A stretch of 64,000 bases of DNA, taken from Lachnospiraceae bacterium (GTDB lineage Bacteria; Bacillota; Clostridia; Lachnospirales; Lachnospiraceae). The notes under the pieces are model-generated. The model was not told the DNA's origin, did not search any database, and saw only the letters and a program-made list of their open reading frames with translations. The position numbers were made by a program, and so were the translations under genes. Where the stretch lies: NCBI GenBank assembly GCA_022647575.1, contig JALCKY010000001.1, forward strand, positions 496,001 to 560,000, in the 5' to 3' direction. Of the stretch, positions 44,120 to 51,932 are shown piece by piece (the first letter of the stretch is position 1; each line of letters starts with the position of its first letter).

Positions 44120-45427
44120 TCAGCGGCCGAATGCCTGCTTCAGATCCGCGATGATATCTTCGGCATTTTCCGTGCCGATGGAAAGGCGTACCGTGTTCGG
44201 ATAAATGCCCTGATCCTTCTGTTCCTCTTCATTCAGCTCGGCATGCGTCGTGCTGGCAGGATGGATGACAAGCGATTTGACATCGGCCACATTTGCCAGA
44301 AGGCTGAAGAGCTGCAGGCGGTCGATGAATTCCTGCGCCTCTTTCTCGCCGCCCCGTATCCGGAAGGTGAAGATAGAACCGGCCCCGTTCGGGAAATATT
44401 CCCGGTAAAGCCTCTGCTGCTCCGGATTTTCGGAAAGCGACGGATGGGAAATGCTTTCAACCTCCGGCACGCTCTTCAGATACTCCAGCACCTTCTTCGT
44501 ATTTTCAATGTGGCGTTCGACCCTGAGAGAAAGCGTCTCGAGCCCCTGCAGGAAGATCCAGCTGGCAAACGGGGAAAGAGTCGCCCCTGTATCGCGGAGA
44601 AGGATGGCACGGATGCGCGTCACGAAAGCGGCCCGGCCGGCTGCCTGGACAAAGCTGATGCCGTGATAGCTCGGATTCGGCTCCGTGAGCTGCGGATAGC
44701 GGTCCGCATGGGCTGCCCAGTCGAAGGTTCCTCCGTCGACAATGACCCCGCCGATCGTCGTGCCGTGTCCGCCGATGAACTTCGTTGCCGATTCGACCAC
44801 AATGTCCGCCCCGTGTTCAATCGGACGGATCAGATAAGGCGTGGCAAAGGTATTGTCGATAATGAGCGGAAGTCCGTGCCGGTGTGCAATCGCCGCAATG
44901 CCGTCGATATCGACGACCTCGCTGTTCGGGTTCCCGAGCGTTTCAATATACAGGGCTTTCGTATTCTCCTGAATCGCCTTCTCATAGGCGGAAAGGTCCA
45001 GAGGATCCACGAAAGTCGTCGTGATGCCGAAATCCGGAATGGTATGCTTCAGAAGGTTGTAGGTGCCGCCGTAGATGTTTTTCGCCGCCACGATGTGATC
45101 GCCTTTGGACGCCAAATTTTCAATGGCGTAGGTGACGGCTGCTGCTCCGGAAGCCACGGCCAGTCCGGCGACTCCGCCTTCCAGTGCGGCGATCCTCTGT
45201 TCGAAGACATCTTCCGTCGGGTTTGTCAGCCTTCCGTAAATGTTTCCCGCGTCCCTCAGACCGAAGCGGTCCGCTGCGTGCTGACTGTTCCGAAAGACAA
45301 AGGAGGATGTCTGATAGATCGGCACCGCCCTTGAATCCGTAGACTGGTCATATTCTTCCTGTCCGATATGCAGCTGCTTCGTTTCGAATTTCCAGTTCTT
45401 AACTGTCTCTTCCGTTATCTTTGCCAT
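44120..45427 (-). CDS. metY: O-acetylhomoserine sulfhydrylase / aminocarboxypropyltransferase
   Basis: This PLP enzyme makes homocysteine from O-acetylhomoserine and sulfide. The 435-residue protein of the Cys/Met-metabolism family has IYGRLTNPTEDVFEQRIAALEGG, the PLP Lys in ESATKFIGGHGT and the long OAH-sulfhydrylase insert (TEPNPSYHGISF). No other methionine gene is nearby. The GGAGG site is 8-12 nt before the ATG. Confidence 0.95.
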   Translation of the reverse strand: MAKITEETVKNWKFETKQLHIGQEEYDQSTDSRAVPIYQTSSFVFRNSQHAADRFGLRDAGNIYGRLTNPTEDVFEQRIAALEGGVAGLAVASGAAAVTYAIENLASKGDHIVAAKNIYGGTYNLLKHTIPDFGITTTFVDPLDLSAYEKAIQENTKALYIETLGNPNSEVVDIDGIAAIAHRHGLPLIIDNTFATPYLIRPIEHGADIVVESATKFIGGHGTTIGGVIVDGGTFDWAAHADRYPQLTEPNPSYHGISFVQAAGRAAFVTRIRAILLRDTGATLSPFASWIFLQGLETLSLRVERHIENTKKVLEYLKSVPEVESISHPSLSENPEQQRLYREYFPNGAGSIFTFRIRGGEKEAQEFIDRLQLFSLLANVADVKSLVIHPASTTHAELNEEEQKDQGIYPNTVRLSIGTENAEDIIADLKQAFGR

Positions 45428-45440
45428 AGTCTAGCCTCCT

Positions 45441-45523
45441 GTGCCTGATGTACCGTGATGTGGCGTACCGACGTTATGTGCCGTGATGCTGTTGTGTACA
45501 GCCGTAACGTGCCGTGCTGCCTG
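45441..45523 (-). repeat. Imperfect direct repeats in the metY leader
   Basis: The transcribed leader repeats a unit of about 28 nt (45465-45491 and 45496-45523, and a partial third copy at about 45441-45462) with a GCACGGCA / CACGGTAC-like core. No known riboswitch pattern is recognised. Confidence 0.5.
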
Positions 45524-45553
45524 TATCTGTTTGCTCTGCCTTAAATTACTAGT

Positions 45554-45582
45554 ATATTAATATGAATAGTATGATTTGTCAA
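45554..45582 (-). promoter_or_regulatory. metY promoter with overlapping dyad
   Basis: Perfect TTGACA (45577-45582), a 17-nt spacer and TAATAT (45554-45559). An imperfect dyad, TACTA...ATATTAATAT...TAGTA, covers the -10 and is a likely repressor site. Rrf2/CymR-type control would be in keeping with sulfur genes, but the regulator is not identified. Confidence 0.6.
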
Positions 45583-45633
45583 GAAGAACTTTCGGTTTTC
45601 TGCCCGGCAGCGAAGGAAAACTATGCTGCAAAA

Positions 45634-45663
45634 AAATCCCTCCGGCCGGAGCCGAAGGGATTT
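45634..45663 (-). terminator. Terminator of the NlpC/P60 gene
   Basis: AAATCCCT/AGGGATTT stem with an inner GGC/GCC, followed on the minus strand by seven T. Confidence 0.8.
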
Positions 45664-45713
45664 CTGGTTTCTTTATGATCTGATGCGATGTTCTGATGCG
45701 ATGTTCAGCCGTC

Positions 45714-47045
45714 TTATACGAAACGTCTGATGGCGACAATCGATTTGCAGTCAGCGCTGCGGTCGTGCGTGATGCCGTAAGCCGAACCCTTTGCCTCAAC
45801 GATCATTCCGTTGCCGTCGTAGATTGCCACATGGCCGGAATAAACGATGATATCTCCTGCCTGTGCCTGGGAAAGGGAAGCAACCGGTGTTCCGACTCCT
45901 GCCCATTCGCCGGAGGTCAGATATTCGCCGCTGTAGACTCCGCAGTTCTGAAGAACCAGCCATACGAAATGCGAGCAGTCGCAGCCGTTTGTCAGAGAAC
46001 TTCCGCCCCATACATACGGGCATCCGATGAACTGTTCTGCAAAAGAGACGATCCCGGAACCTGAAGAACTTCCGGATGAATAGGAAGCTGAACTCTTCGT
46101 TGTGGAAGAAGCGGATGTTCCTTCAGAAGCTTCGCTTGCGGAAGCTGCTTTCTGAGAAGCTGCTGCCTGTGCCGCTGCTGCCGCATTGGCCGCTGCTTGC
46201 TGACGTGCTGCTTCATCTGCTGCTGCCTTTGCTGCCGCTTCTGCTGCTGCCTTAGCCGCCGCTTCTGCCGCTGCCTGTTTCTCTGCTTCGATTTCCTGAA
46301 GTCTTGCCTGCTGCTGATTGATTAAATCCTGAATCTCAGCTGCCTGCTGCGTTGCTTCCGAAATCTGATTGTCATAGTCTGCGGAAGTTGCCTGTTTCTG
46401 TGTCAGCGTATCCTGAAGTTCAGCCTGCTGCTGCTCCAAAGAAGCCTGCTGGGACTGAAGATTTGCTTCCTGTGTTTCCTGAAGGGATTTCTGATCCTTC
46501 AGGTTCTGCTCGGAAGCGCTGATGTCGCTGATGACATTTTCATATTCCGACAGGGCTGTTCTGTCAGCCTGATGAAGATCGGATGCGTATTCCGCCTTGT
46601 TGATGAGAGAACTGAAATCCGTTTCCTTCAGGACGATGGTCGCCCATCCGCCTTCTCCGCCATTTTCATAAATATACTGGATGCGCGTGCACATATCTTC
46701 ATACTGCTGATCGCGCTCTGCCTGCTGCTGCTGAAGCTGTGTCTGCGTGGTATCAATCTGGGACTGCGTGTCGGCAATCTGCGTCTGCGTCGTCGCGATG
46801 TCCTGCTGTGCCTGTGAAATCTGCACCATCAGGTCGACCAGGTCTGCATTGACATCGGATATTTCAGACTGCACCTGCTGCTGGCGTGCTGCCAGATCAT
46901 CCAGTGAAGCATACGTATCATTCAGTTGATTCTGAGCCGCTGACTGCTGTGCCTGCAGATCGGATTCCTCATCTGCGAAAACCGCTGTCCCCTGGGATGC
47001 GATGAGCACTGCTGCCAAGATTGCGCTGAGAATTCTTTTCTTCAT
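45714..47045 (-). CDS. Secreted NlpC/P60 hydrolase with coiled-coil (PcsB/CwlO-like)
   Basis: A 443-residue protein with a signal peptide (1-24, AVFA before DEES), a long Gln/Ala-rich coiled coil (about 27-285), a Ser-rich linker and an NlpC/P60 catalytic domain (about 330-443). Catalytic residues are C357 (GCDCSHFV), H405 (SGHVAIYDG) and probably H427. The layout matches CwlO/PcsB peptidoglycan hydrolases that open the wall for growth and are held inactive until activated by FtsEX. Upstream lies a WalR-like box. Confidence 0.93.
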   Translation of the reverse strand: MKKRILSAILAAVLIASQGTAVFADEESDLQAQQSAAQNQLNDTYASLDDLAARQQQVQSEISDVNADLVDLMVQISQAQQDIATTQTQIADTQSQIDTTQTQLQQQQAERDQQYEDMCTRIQYIYENGGEGGWATIVLKETDFSSLINKAEYASDLHQADRTALSEYENVISDISASEQNLKDQKSLQETQEANLQSQQASLEQQQAELQDTLTQKQATSADYDNQISEATQQAAEIQDLINQQQARLQEIEAEKQAAAEAAAKAAAEAAAKAAADEAARQQAAANAAAAAQAAASQKAASASEASEGTSASSTTKSSASYSSGSSSGSGIVSFAEQFIGCPYVWGGSSLTNGCDCSHFVWLVLQNCGVYSGEYLTSGEWAGVGTPVASLSQAQAGDIIVYSGHVAIYDGNGMIVEAKGSAYGITHDRSADCKSIVAIRRFV

Positions 47046-47096
47046 AAATTAAACTCCCTTGGTTTAAAGAATTAGCAATGGATTTAATAAATGCGT

Positions 47097-47109
47097 AACA
47101 TTTAATGTT
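47097..47109. promoter_or_regulatory. Perfect 13-bp palindrome at the NlpC/P60 transcription start
   Basis: AACATT-T-AATGTT begins about 2 nt after the predicted start point, so it could be an operator or a small 5' hairpin. Confidence 0.4.
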
Positions 47110-47117
47110 CGAAGGAA

Positions 47118-47146
47118 ATTTTACCATGCTGACTTTGATAAATCAA
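47118..47146 (-). promoter_or_regulatory. Promoter of the NlpC/P60 gene
   Basis: TTGATT (47141-47146), a 17-nt spacer and TAAAAT (47118-47123). Confidence 0.65.
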
Positions 47147-47163
47147 GGGATTTTGACGAAATT

Positions 47164-47180
47164 ATTTCATAATTGTTACA
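47164..47180 (-). promoter_or_regulatory. WalR-like box
   Basis: TGTAAC-N5-TGAAAT on the minus strand matches the WalR consensus (two TGTWAH half sites, 5 nt apart) at 11 of 12 positions. It lies 17 nt upstream of the -35 of a CwlO/PcsB-type gene, a classical WalRK target. Confidence 0.5.
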
Positions 47181-47230
47181 AGTAACCGATATATTGTGTT
47201 AATTTCATGCACCCTGCACAAGACCTGCCG

Positions 47231-48244
47231 TTACCAGAGCATGTCCTCATTGATATCTTTCAGCTCTTTCGCCCCGCACATGGACATCGTATCGGACAGT
47301 TCCTCTCCGATTTTGGAAATGAGAGCATCGATTCCCTCTTCAGCTCCTCCGTAAACCGCCGTCACGAACGGCCTTGCGATCAGGACCGCATCCGCTCCCA
47401 TGGCCAGAGCCTTGAAGACATCGACGCCGGAACGGATTCCTCCGTCCACGAGAATCTTCATGGTGCCGCCGACCTCTTCCGCAATATCCCCGAGGACCTC
47501 AGCCGTTGCCGGGCACTGATCCAGGACGCGTCCGCCGTGGTTCGAGACGATGATGGCCGAAGCTCCCGCCTCGCGCGCCTTCTTCGCTCCGCCTGCCGTC
47601 ATGACTCCTTTGACGATGAACGGGAGGCCTGCTTCCGTGATGATCTCTTTCAGTTCTTCGACCGACTTGGCTCCTGCCGGAGGATTCAGACCCTTCAGGA
47701 ACGGAAGTCCCGCCGCATCGATATCCATTGCCACGGCAAATGCACCGGACTCTTTCACCAGCTTCATTTTCTCCCGGACGACATCTGCGCCCCAGGGCTT
47801 GACCGTCGGAATGCCGGCGCCGCCTGCAGCCCGGATGGCTTCCGTTGCCGCCTTCATGACATCCGCATTCGTCCCGTCTCCGGTAAACGCCGCAATGCCC
47901 TCTTTCGCGCACTCCGCGACCAGGACATTATTATAGGAAACGTCGCTGTAGCGGTCCCCGTAATGAAGATTGACCGCACCCACCGGTCCTGCGAAGAAAG
48001 GATACCGGAATTTCCTGCCGAAAAGCTCAACGGAGGTATCCGGCGTATCATTTTCATGAATCGTATCCATGTTGATGCGGATATCCTGCCATGCATCGTA
48101 ATTGCGGATGGCGGTGTCGCCGACGCCCTTTGCTCCCGGTCCGGGCATTTTGTTCGTGCAGGCGCGTCCGTTGCAGACAGCGCAGGCTTTGCAGCGGTCA
48201 CCGATGACCGGCCTTGCATTTTCCAGAACTTCCTGCCATTTCAT
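47231..48244 (-). CDS. FMN-dependent alpha-hydroxy-acid oxidase/dehydrogenase family protein
   Basis: A 337-residue TIM barrel starting MKWQEVLENARPVIG (48244) after AGGAG. FMN-family features are PFFAGPVGAVN, VKGVMTAGGAKKAREAGASAI, VSNHGGR (catalytic His) and LVDGGIRSGVDVFKALAMGADAV. An N-terminal cysteine cluster C18-x2-C21-x2-C24-x4-C29 is absent from classical lactate or glycolate oxidases and may bind metal or an Fe-S centre. In an anaerobe it is more likely a dehydrogenase than an oxidase. Substrate unknown. It is divergent from the TetR gene. Confidence 0.85.
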   Translation of the reverse strand: MKWQEVLENARPVIGDRCKACAVCNGRACTNKMPGPGAKGVGDTAIRNYDAWQDIRINMDTIHENDTPDTSVELFGRKFRYPFFAGPVGAVNLHYGDRYSDVSYNNVLVAECAKEGIAAFTGDGTNADVMKAATEAIRAAGGAGIPTVKPWGADVVREKMKLVKESGAFAVAMDIDAAGLPFLKGLNPPAGAKSVEELKEIITEAGLPFIVKGVMTAGGAKKAREAGASAIIVSNHGGRVLDQCPATAEVLGDIAEEVGGTMKILVDGGIRSGVDVFKALAMGADAVLIARPFVTAVYGGAEEGIDALISKIGEELSDTMSMCGAKELKDINEDMLW

Positions 48245-48283
48245 GATGATTGTGCTCCTTTCAGAATCAGACTCTGTGATGAC

Positions 48284-48322
48284 CAAATTATAGCACTTTT
48301 CCAATGTTCATGTTATAATTTG
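48284..48322. promoter_or_regulatory. Divergent overlapping promoters inside a perfect inverted repeat
   Basis: CAAATTATA (48284-48292) and TATAATTTG (48314-48322) are perfect 9-bp inverted repeats. Each contains the -10 hexamer TATAAT of one divergent promoter (minus 48287-48292, plus 48314-48319), both with extended TG. Each promoter's -35 region lies on the other's -10, so only one can be occupied at a time. A TetR dimer is a natural ligand. Confidence 0.65.
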
Positions 48323-48339
48323 AACTGTCTGGGGGGACT

Positions 48340-48897
48340 ATGGACAGTAAAAAAGACCTTACAAAAGAATTGCTGGCTGACTGCTTTCATGAGCTGCTTC
48401 TGACGATGCCGTTCGACAAGATCACGATCAAGACGATTACCGATCGCGCCGGACTGATTCGTGCTACGTTCTATAAGCATTTTCAGGACAAGTATGAAGT
48501 TCTTGAATGGATTTTCCAGACGGATATCTCCGACGGCACCAGGACCCTGATTCAGAACGGCAGGGCTTATGATGCAGTCGTGCTTCTTGTCAAGGGGCTT
48601 GAGAAGGATAAGGACTTCTACCGCAAGGCGCTGACGATTGACGGGCCGAATTCCTTCCTGGAAATCCTGAAAAAAGATGTCTACGCTTCTTTCCTGAAGA
48701 TTGCCGGCCTGTATTCCGTCAAAATAAAAGAAACAATCCCCATCCTGACGGATGCAAGGATTGCTTCCTTCTACACGAACGGTCTGGTCAGCACCATTTA
48801 CGACTGGCTGAAATCCGGCTGCTACTGCAGTGCCGACGACCTCTGCCGGGCTTACCAGTATCTGATGATGCATTCCGCCGTGGACTTAATCTCCTAG
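48340..48897 (+). CDS. TetR/AcrR-family regulator
   Basis: A 185-residue protein with an N-terminal HTH (TKELLADCFHELLLTMPFDKITIKTITDRAGLIRATFYKHFQDK) and an all-helical ligand domain; the FYKHFQDKYEVLEWIF stretch resembles DhaS-like TetR proteins. A GGGGGG site precedes the ATG. It probably represses itself and the FMN enzyme through the dyad at 48284-48322. Its last 12 nt overlap the 3' end of the HAD gene on the other strand. Confidence 0.9.
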   Translation: MDSKKDLTKELLADCFHELLLTMPFDKITIKTITDRAGLIRATFYKHFQDKYEVLEWIFQTDISDGTRTLIQNGRAYDAVVLLVKGLEKDKDFYRKALTIDGPNSFLEILKKDVYASFLKIAGLYSVKIKETIPILTDARIASFYTNGLVSTIYDWLKSGCYCSADDLCRAYQYLMMHSAVDLIS

Positions 48898-49729
48898 GAC
48901 AAACTTTTCAATGGCAGCGGCCACGCCGTCTTCTTCATTGCTCTTTGTAATGAAAGAAGCGGCTTTTTTAATGTTCTCTTCCGCGTTGGCCATCGCTACG
49001 GGAAGGCCGGAAGCCTGAAGCATTTCCAGGTCATTCCCCGAATCGCCGCAGGCCATGATTTCCTCTTTGGCGATCCCGAACTTCTCCGCCAGGAAATGCA
49101 GTGCATTTCCCTTGGTCGCCGTCCTGTTCGTGACCTCCAGGTTGATGGCGCCTCCGTAGACCAGGTCCATGTCCTTCCGGCAGTCTGAAAGCAGGTCCAG
49201 CACCTTTTCCAGACCGATCAGATGCCCGTCTTTTCCATGAGGGAAATTGACCGTGAATTTCTCGACTCCTCTTCCGTCCTTTTCAATGAAGGAAGGCAGA
49301 TCATCCACCCCGGTCCTGGTCGTCCGAAGATAATGGCGGATCACTTCGGTTTCGGCATATTCAATTGCCTTCTTCAGGTTTTCGTGCTCGACATAGCCGA
49401 ATCCGTCGATGAAGGCCATGGTCACGCAGTTCACTCTCTGAAGCCTCCGGAGCACTTCCGATGCCCGGGCATTGGCAATCAGGTCCTCATGAATCTTTTA
49501 TCCCTTCCTGCAGATCATAGACAGCCGCCCCGGACACGGCAGCCAGATACCGGACTCCGTCCAGTTTCAGGACGCTTTCCGGTATCGCGCGGTAAGGACG
49601 GCCGGTCATCGGTACGACAAAAACGCCGCGGGCAGCTGCCTGCCCCACGGCGTTCTTCGTTCTTTCCGAGATGTTTTTCTGATTGTCAAAGACGGTTCCG
49701 TCCAGATCCAGGCCGATCAGCTTTATCAT
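48886..49729 (-). pseudogene. Cof-type HAD hydrolase, frameshifted
   Basis: The first frame (49729 to 49487) gives 80 residues with the catalytic DLDGT (D8, D10) and MTGRP. It ends early at a TGA after VYDLQEGIKDS. The second frame (upstream end near 49499, stop at 48886) continues with IHEDLIANARASEVL and carries the cap domain and the C-terminal motifs KFTVN, TKGNALHFL and CGDSGNDLEML. One extra A in the run at 49496-49499 explains the break. Cof-type HADs dephosphorylate sugar phosphates or FMN-like metabolites. It begins 4 nt after the radical SAM gene. Confidence 0.8.
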
Positions 49730-49733
49730 CTTT

Positions 49734-51272
49734 TTACTCTGCAGCTTCTTTCCCGGCTGCTTTCTCAGCTGCCGCCTTTGCTGCCAACTTCGCAGCCATC
49801 GCCGCGTCATCCGCACGGTCCTCATCCGTCAGGCTGTCTTCATTTGAATAGTAGTCCTTCGGATCGGTCTTCGGATGCCAGTTCTTGAAATTCTCGTATT
49901 TATGTTCCGGATGCTCTTTCTGGTTCCAGAGACGGTCTGCATTCGGATGCCATTCTTTGGCGTACATCTCACATTTCGCGCAGAGATGCTCAACCGATTC
50001 CGGCGAGGTGAGATCGGTGCTGTGCGCACCCGTGCGCTGCACCATTTCCTGAAGGAGCTGCGGATTCTCCAGCATCGGGCACGGACGCAGCAGGTTCTTG
50101 TTGAACGGCTGGCGGTTCCGGTACTCCTGGAACAGCGGCTGCTGCAGGCACTCGATGAGGCTCTTCTCGTTGATGTTGGCGCCTGAGTAATGAATGAACA
50201 CGCACGGCTCGACATCGCCGTTGCTGTTGATATGGCAGTAATTGCGTCCGCCGGCAATGCATCCTCCGACGAACTCTCCGTCGTTCTGGAAGTCCATCGT
50301 AAAGAGCATGTCATCATGACGGATCTCACGTACCTTGTGATACATGAATTCTCTCTGCTCCATCGTCGGAAGAAGGGAAGCATCCGCATCATTTCCGACC
50401 GGCATGTAATGGAAGTACCATGCATAGCGGCATCCCTTGTCCACGATCATGTCCAGGAACTTCTGATCCGTAATCGTGGAAATGTTCGCGCGCGTATAGC
50501 AGATGGAAGTGCCGAACAGAAGGCCGTGCGCCTTCATGAGCTCGAACGCATGCATGACCTTGTCATACACGCCCTGGCCGCGGCGTCCGTCGTTGACTTC
50601 CTCAAAGCCTTCGAGGGAGAGCGCGAGGGAAATGTTGCCGAGTCTCTGCAGATCCTTGCAGAACTGCTCGTCAATCAGCGTCCCGTTCGTGAAGATATGG
50701 AATTCGCAGTCATGATGAGCTTCCGCCAGTTTGACGATATCGTTCTTGCGGACCAGCGGTTCACCGCCTGTAAACAGATAGAAATGCGTGCCGAGTGCCA
50801 CGCCCTGATTGATGATGTCGTCCATCTTCTCATAGGTGAGGTTCAGCTTATGGCCGTATTCAGCAGCCCAGCAGCCCGTGCAGTGAAGATTGCAGGCCGA
50901 TGTCGGATCCATCAGGATCAGCCACGGAATGTTGCAGTCATACTTTTTCCGGTTTTCACGGATATCCTTCGTTCCGAGGAAGAAGGCTTCAAAGCCGAGG
51001 TTGAGAAGCGTCATGACGACAACGTTCTCATCCAGTTCGTTGATGGCCTTCTTGACATACTTCGACCATTTGTTATCCGGATCGGACATCATTTTTCTTG
51101 CGTTGTCGAAACTCATCTCCGGGATGCTGTTCCCGAGGATCTTCTGAAGCAGATCAATCAGCTTGCAGATCTGCTCGCCCTGATCGGTTCCGTCTTTCTT
51201 GATGTACCTGACCGCCTGTCTGATGGCGACCTCCGCCGCTTTTCTCTCGGCTGCATGTTTCATTGAAGCCAT
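49734..51272 (-). CDS. Radical SAM protein A (SPASM-like)
   Basis: A 512-residue protein from MASMKHAAERKAAEV with AAGGAG upstream. It has an N-terminal helical region (1-110), then the radical SAM cluster C127-x3-C131-x2-C134 (SACNLHCTGCW), the TGGEP SAM motif and a C-terminal set of Cys residues (GGCIAGGRNYCHINSNGDVEPC, LRPCP, LCAKCEMY) able to hold auxiliary Fe-S clusters. An Ala/Lys-rich tail follows. It is clearly a paralogue of the gene at 51933-53351. Reaction and substrate are unknown. It lies 20 nt downstream of mntP. Confidence 0.85.
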   Translation of the reverse strand: MASMKHAAERKAAEVAIRQAVRYIKKDGTDQGEQICKLIDLLQKILGNSIPEMSFDNARKMMSDPDNKWSKYVKKAINELDENVVVMTLLNLGFEAFFLGTKDIRENRKKYDCNIPWLILMDPTSACNLHCTGCWAAEYGHKLNLTYEKMDDIINQGVALGTHFYLFTGGEPLVRKNDIVKLAEAHHDCEFHIFTNGTLIDEQFCKDLQRLGNISLALSLEGFEEVNDGRRGQGVYDKVMHAFELMKAHGLLFGTSICYTRANISTITDQKFLDMIVDKGCRYAWYFHYMPVGNDADASLLPTMEQREFMYHKVREIRHDDMLFTMDFQNDGEFVGGCIAGGRNYCHINSNGDVEPCVFIHYSGANINEKSLIECLQQPLFQEYRNRQPFNKNLLRPCPMLENPQLLQEMVQRTGAHSTDLTSPESVEHLCAKCEMYAKEWHPNADRLWNQKEHPEHKYENFKNWHPKTDPKDYYSNEDSLTDEDRADDAAMAAKLAAKAAAEKAAGKEAAE

Positions 51273-51292
51273 TTGATTCTCCTTCCCTTGTT

Positions 51293-51883
51293 TCAGAACA
51301 TAAAGAAATGTGACAGCACGTCGATGCCTCCGATGATAACGATGCACCCGCCGATAGTTACCATTGTATTTTTAGGGCCGCATCCCAGCCGGTAGCCTGC
51401 GTAAAGACCTGCCAGCACAGCTGCGGCCGTCGTGACGCCCGTAAGGATTACCGTTCCCATAAGCGTCACCGAAAGGAACCCGTAGCTGATTCCGGCAAGC
51501 AGGGAGTCGATCGAAGTGATAATTGCCCAGATCCCGATAATCCGGAACTGGAAATTATCTTCTTTCTTTTCCTCGATGACTTCGCTCTTCTTCCGGAGGG
51601 ACTTGATGATCATGTAGACGCCGATGCCGAAAAAGATGCAGGCTGCAATCAGGATCCACAGACGGTTCGCCTGCTTCACATTTCCGCGGATAGCCGGAAT
51701 CAGCGTAATCGCGTTTCCGAGAAGCAGGGCCCCCATCTGAAATCCCGTGAACAGTGCCGTCATTTTAATGATGCAGCTTTTCTTCAGTTCAGAAAGCATA
51801 GCCCCTTTCCAGAGGCTATAGGCGAATACATCCAAAGAAAGCCCGATGGAAATCACCAGGATTTCCCATAATGCCATTGCCAT
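51293..51883 (-). CDS. mntP: MntP-family metal exporter
   Basis: A 196-residue protein with six membrane helices and the duplicated acidic motifs SIGLSLDVFA and SIDSLLAGISYGF characteristic of MntP, a Mn(II) efflux protein; the helix C-terminal cysteine (GGCIVIIGG) is also notable. It sits between two radical SAM genes, so either metal other than Mn or a supporting role for those enzymes is possible. No Mn riboswitch is seen upstream. Confidence 0.85.
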   Translation of the reverse strand: MAMALWEILVISIGLSLDVFAYSLWKGAMLSELKKSCIIKMTALFTGFQMGALLLGNAITLIPAIRGNVKQANRLWILIAACIFFGIGVYMIIKSLRKKSEVIEEKKEDNFQFRIIGIWAIITSIDSLLAGISYGFLSVTLMGTVILTGVTTAAAVLAGLYAGYRLGCGPKNTMVTIGGCIVIIGGIDVLSHFFMF

Positions 51884-51932
51884 GCTTTACTGCCCTGCCT
51901 TTCAGATCTCTGACTTCGGGTTGCCTGATTTC

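Noticed and set aside
45428-45582. SAM riboswitch upstream of metY
   Set aside because: The conserved SAM-I kink-turn and core sequences are not found; only simple repeats are visible.
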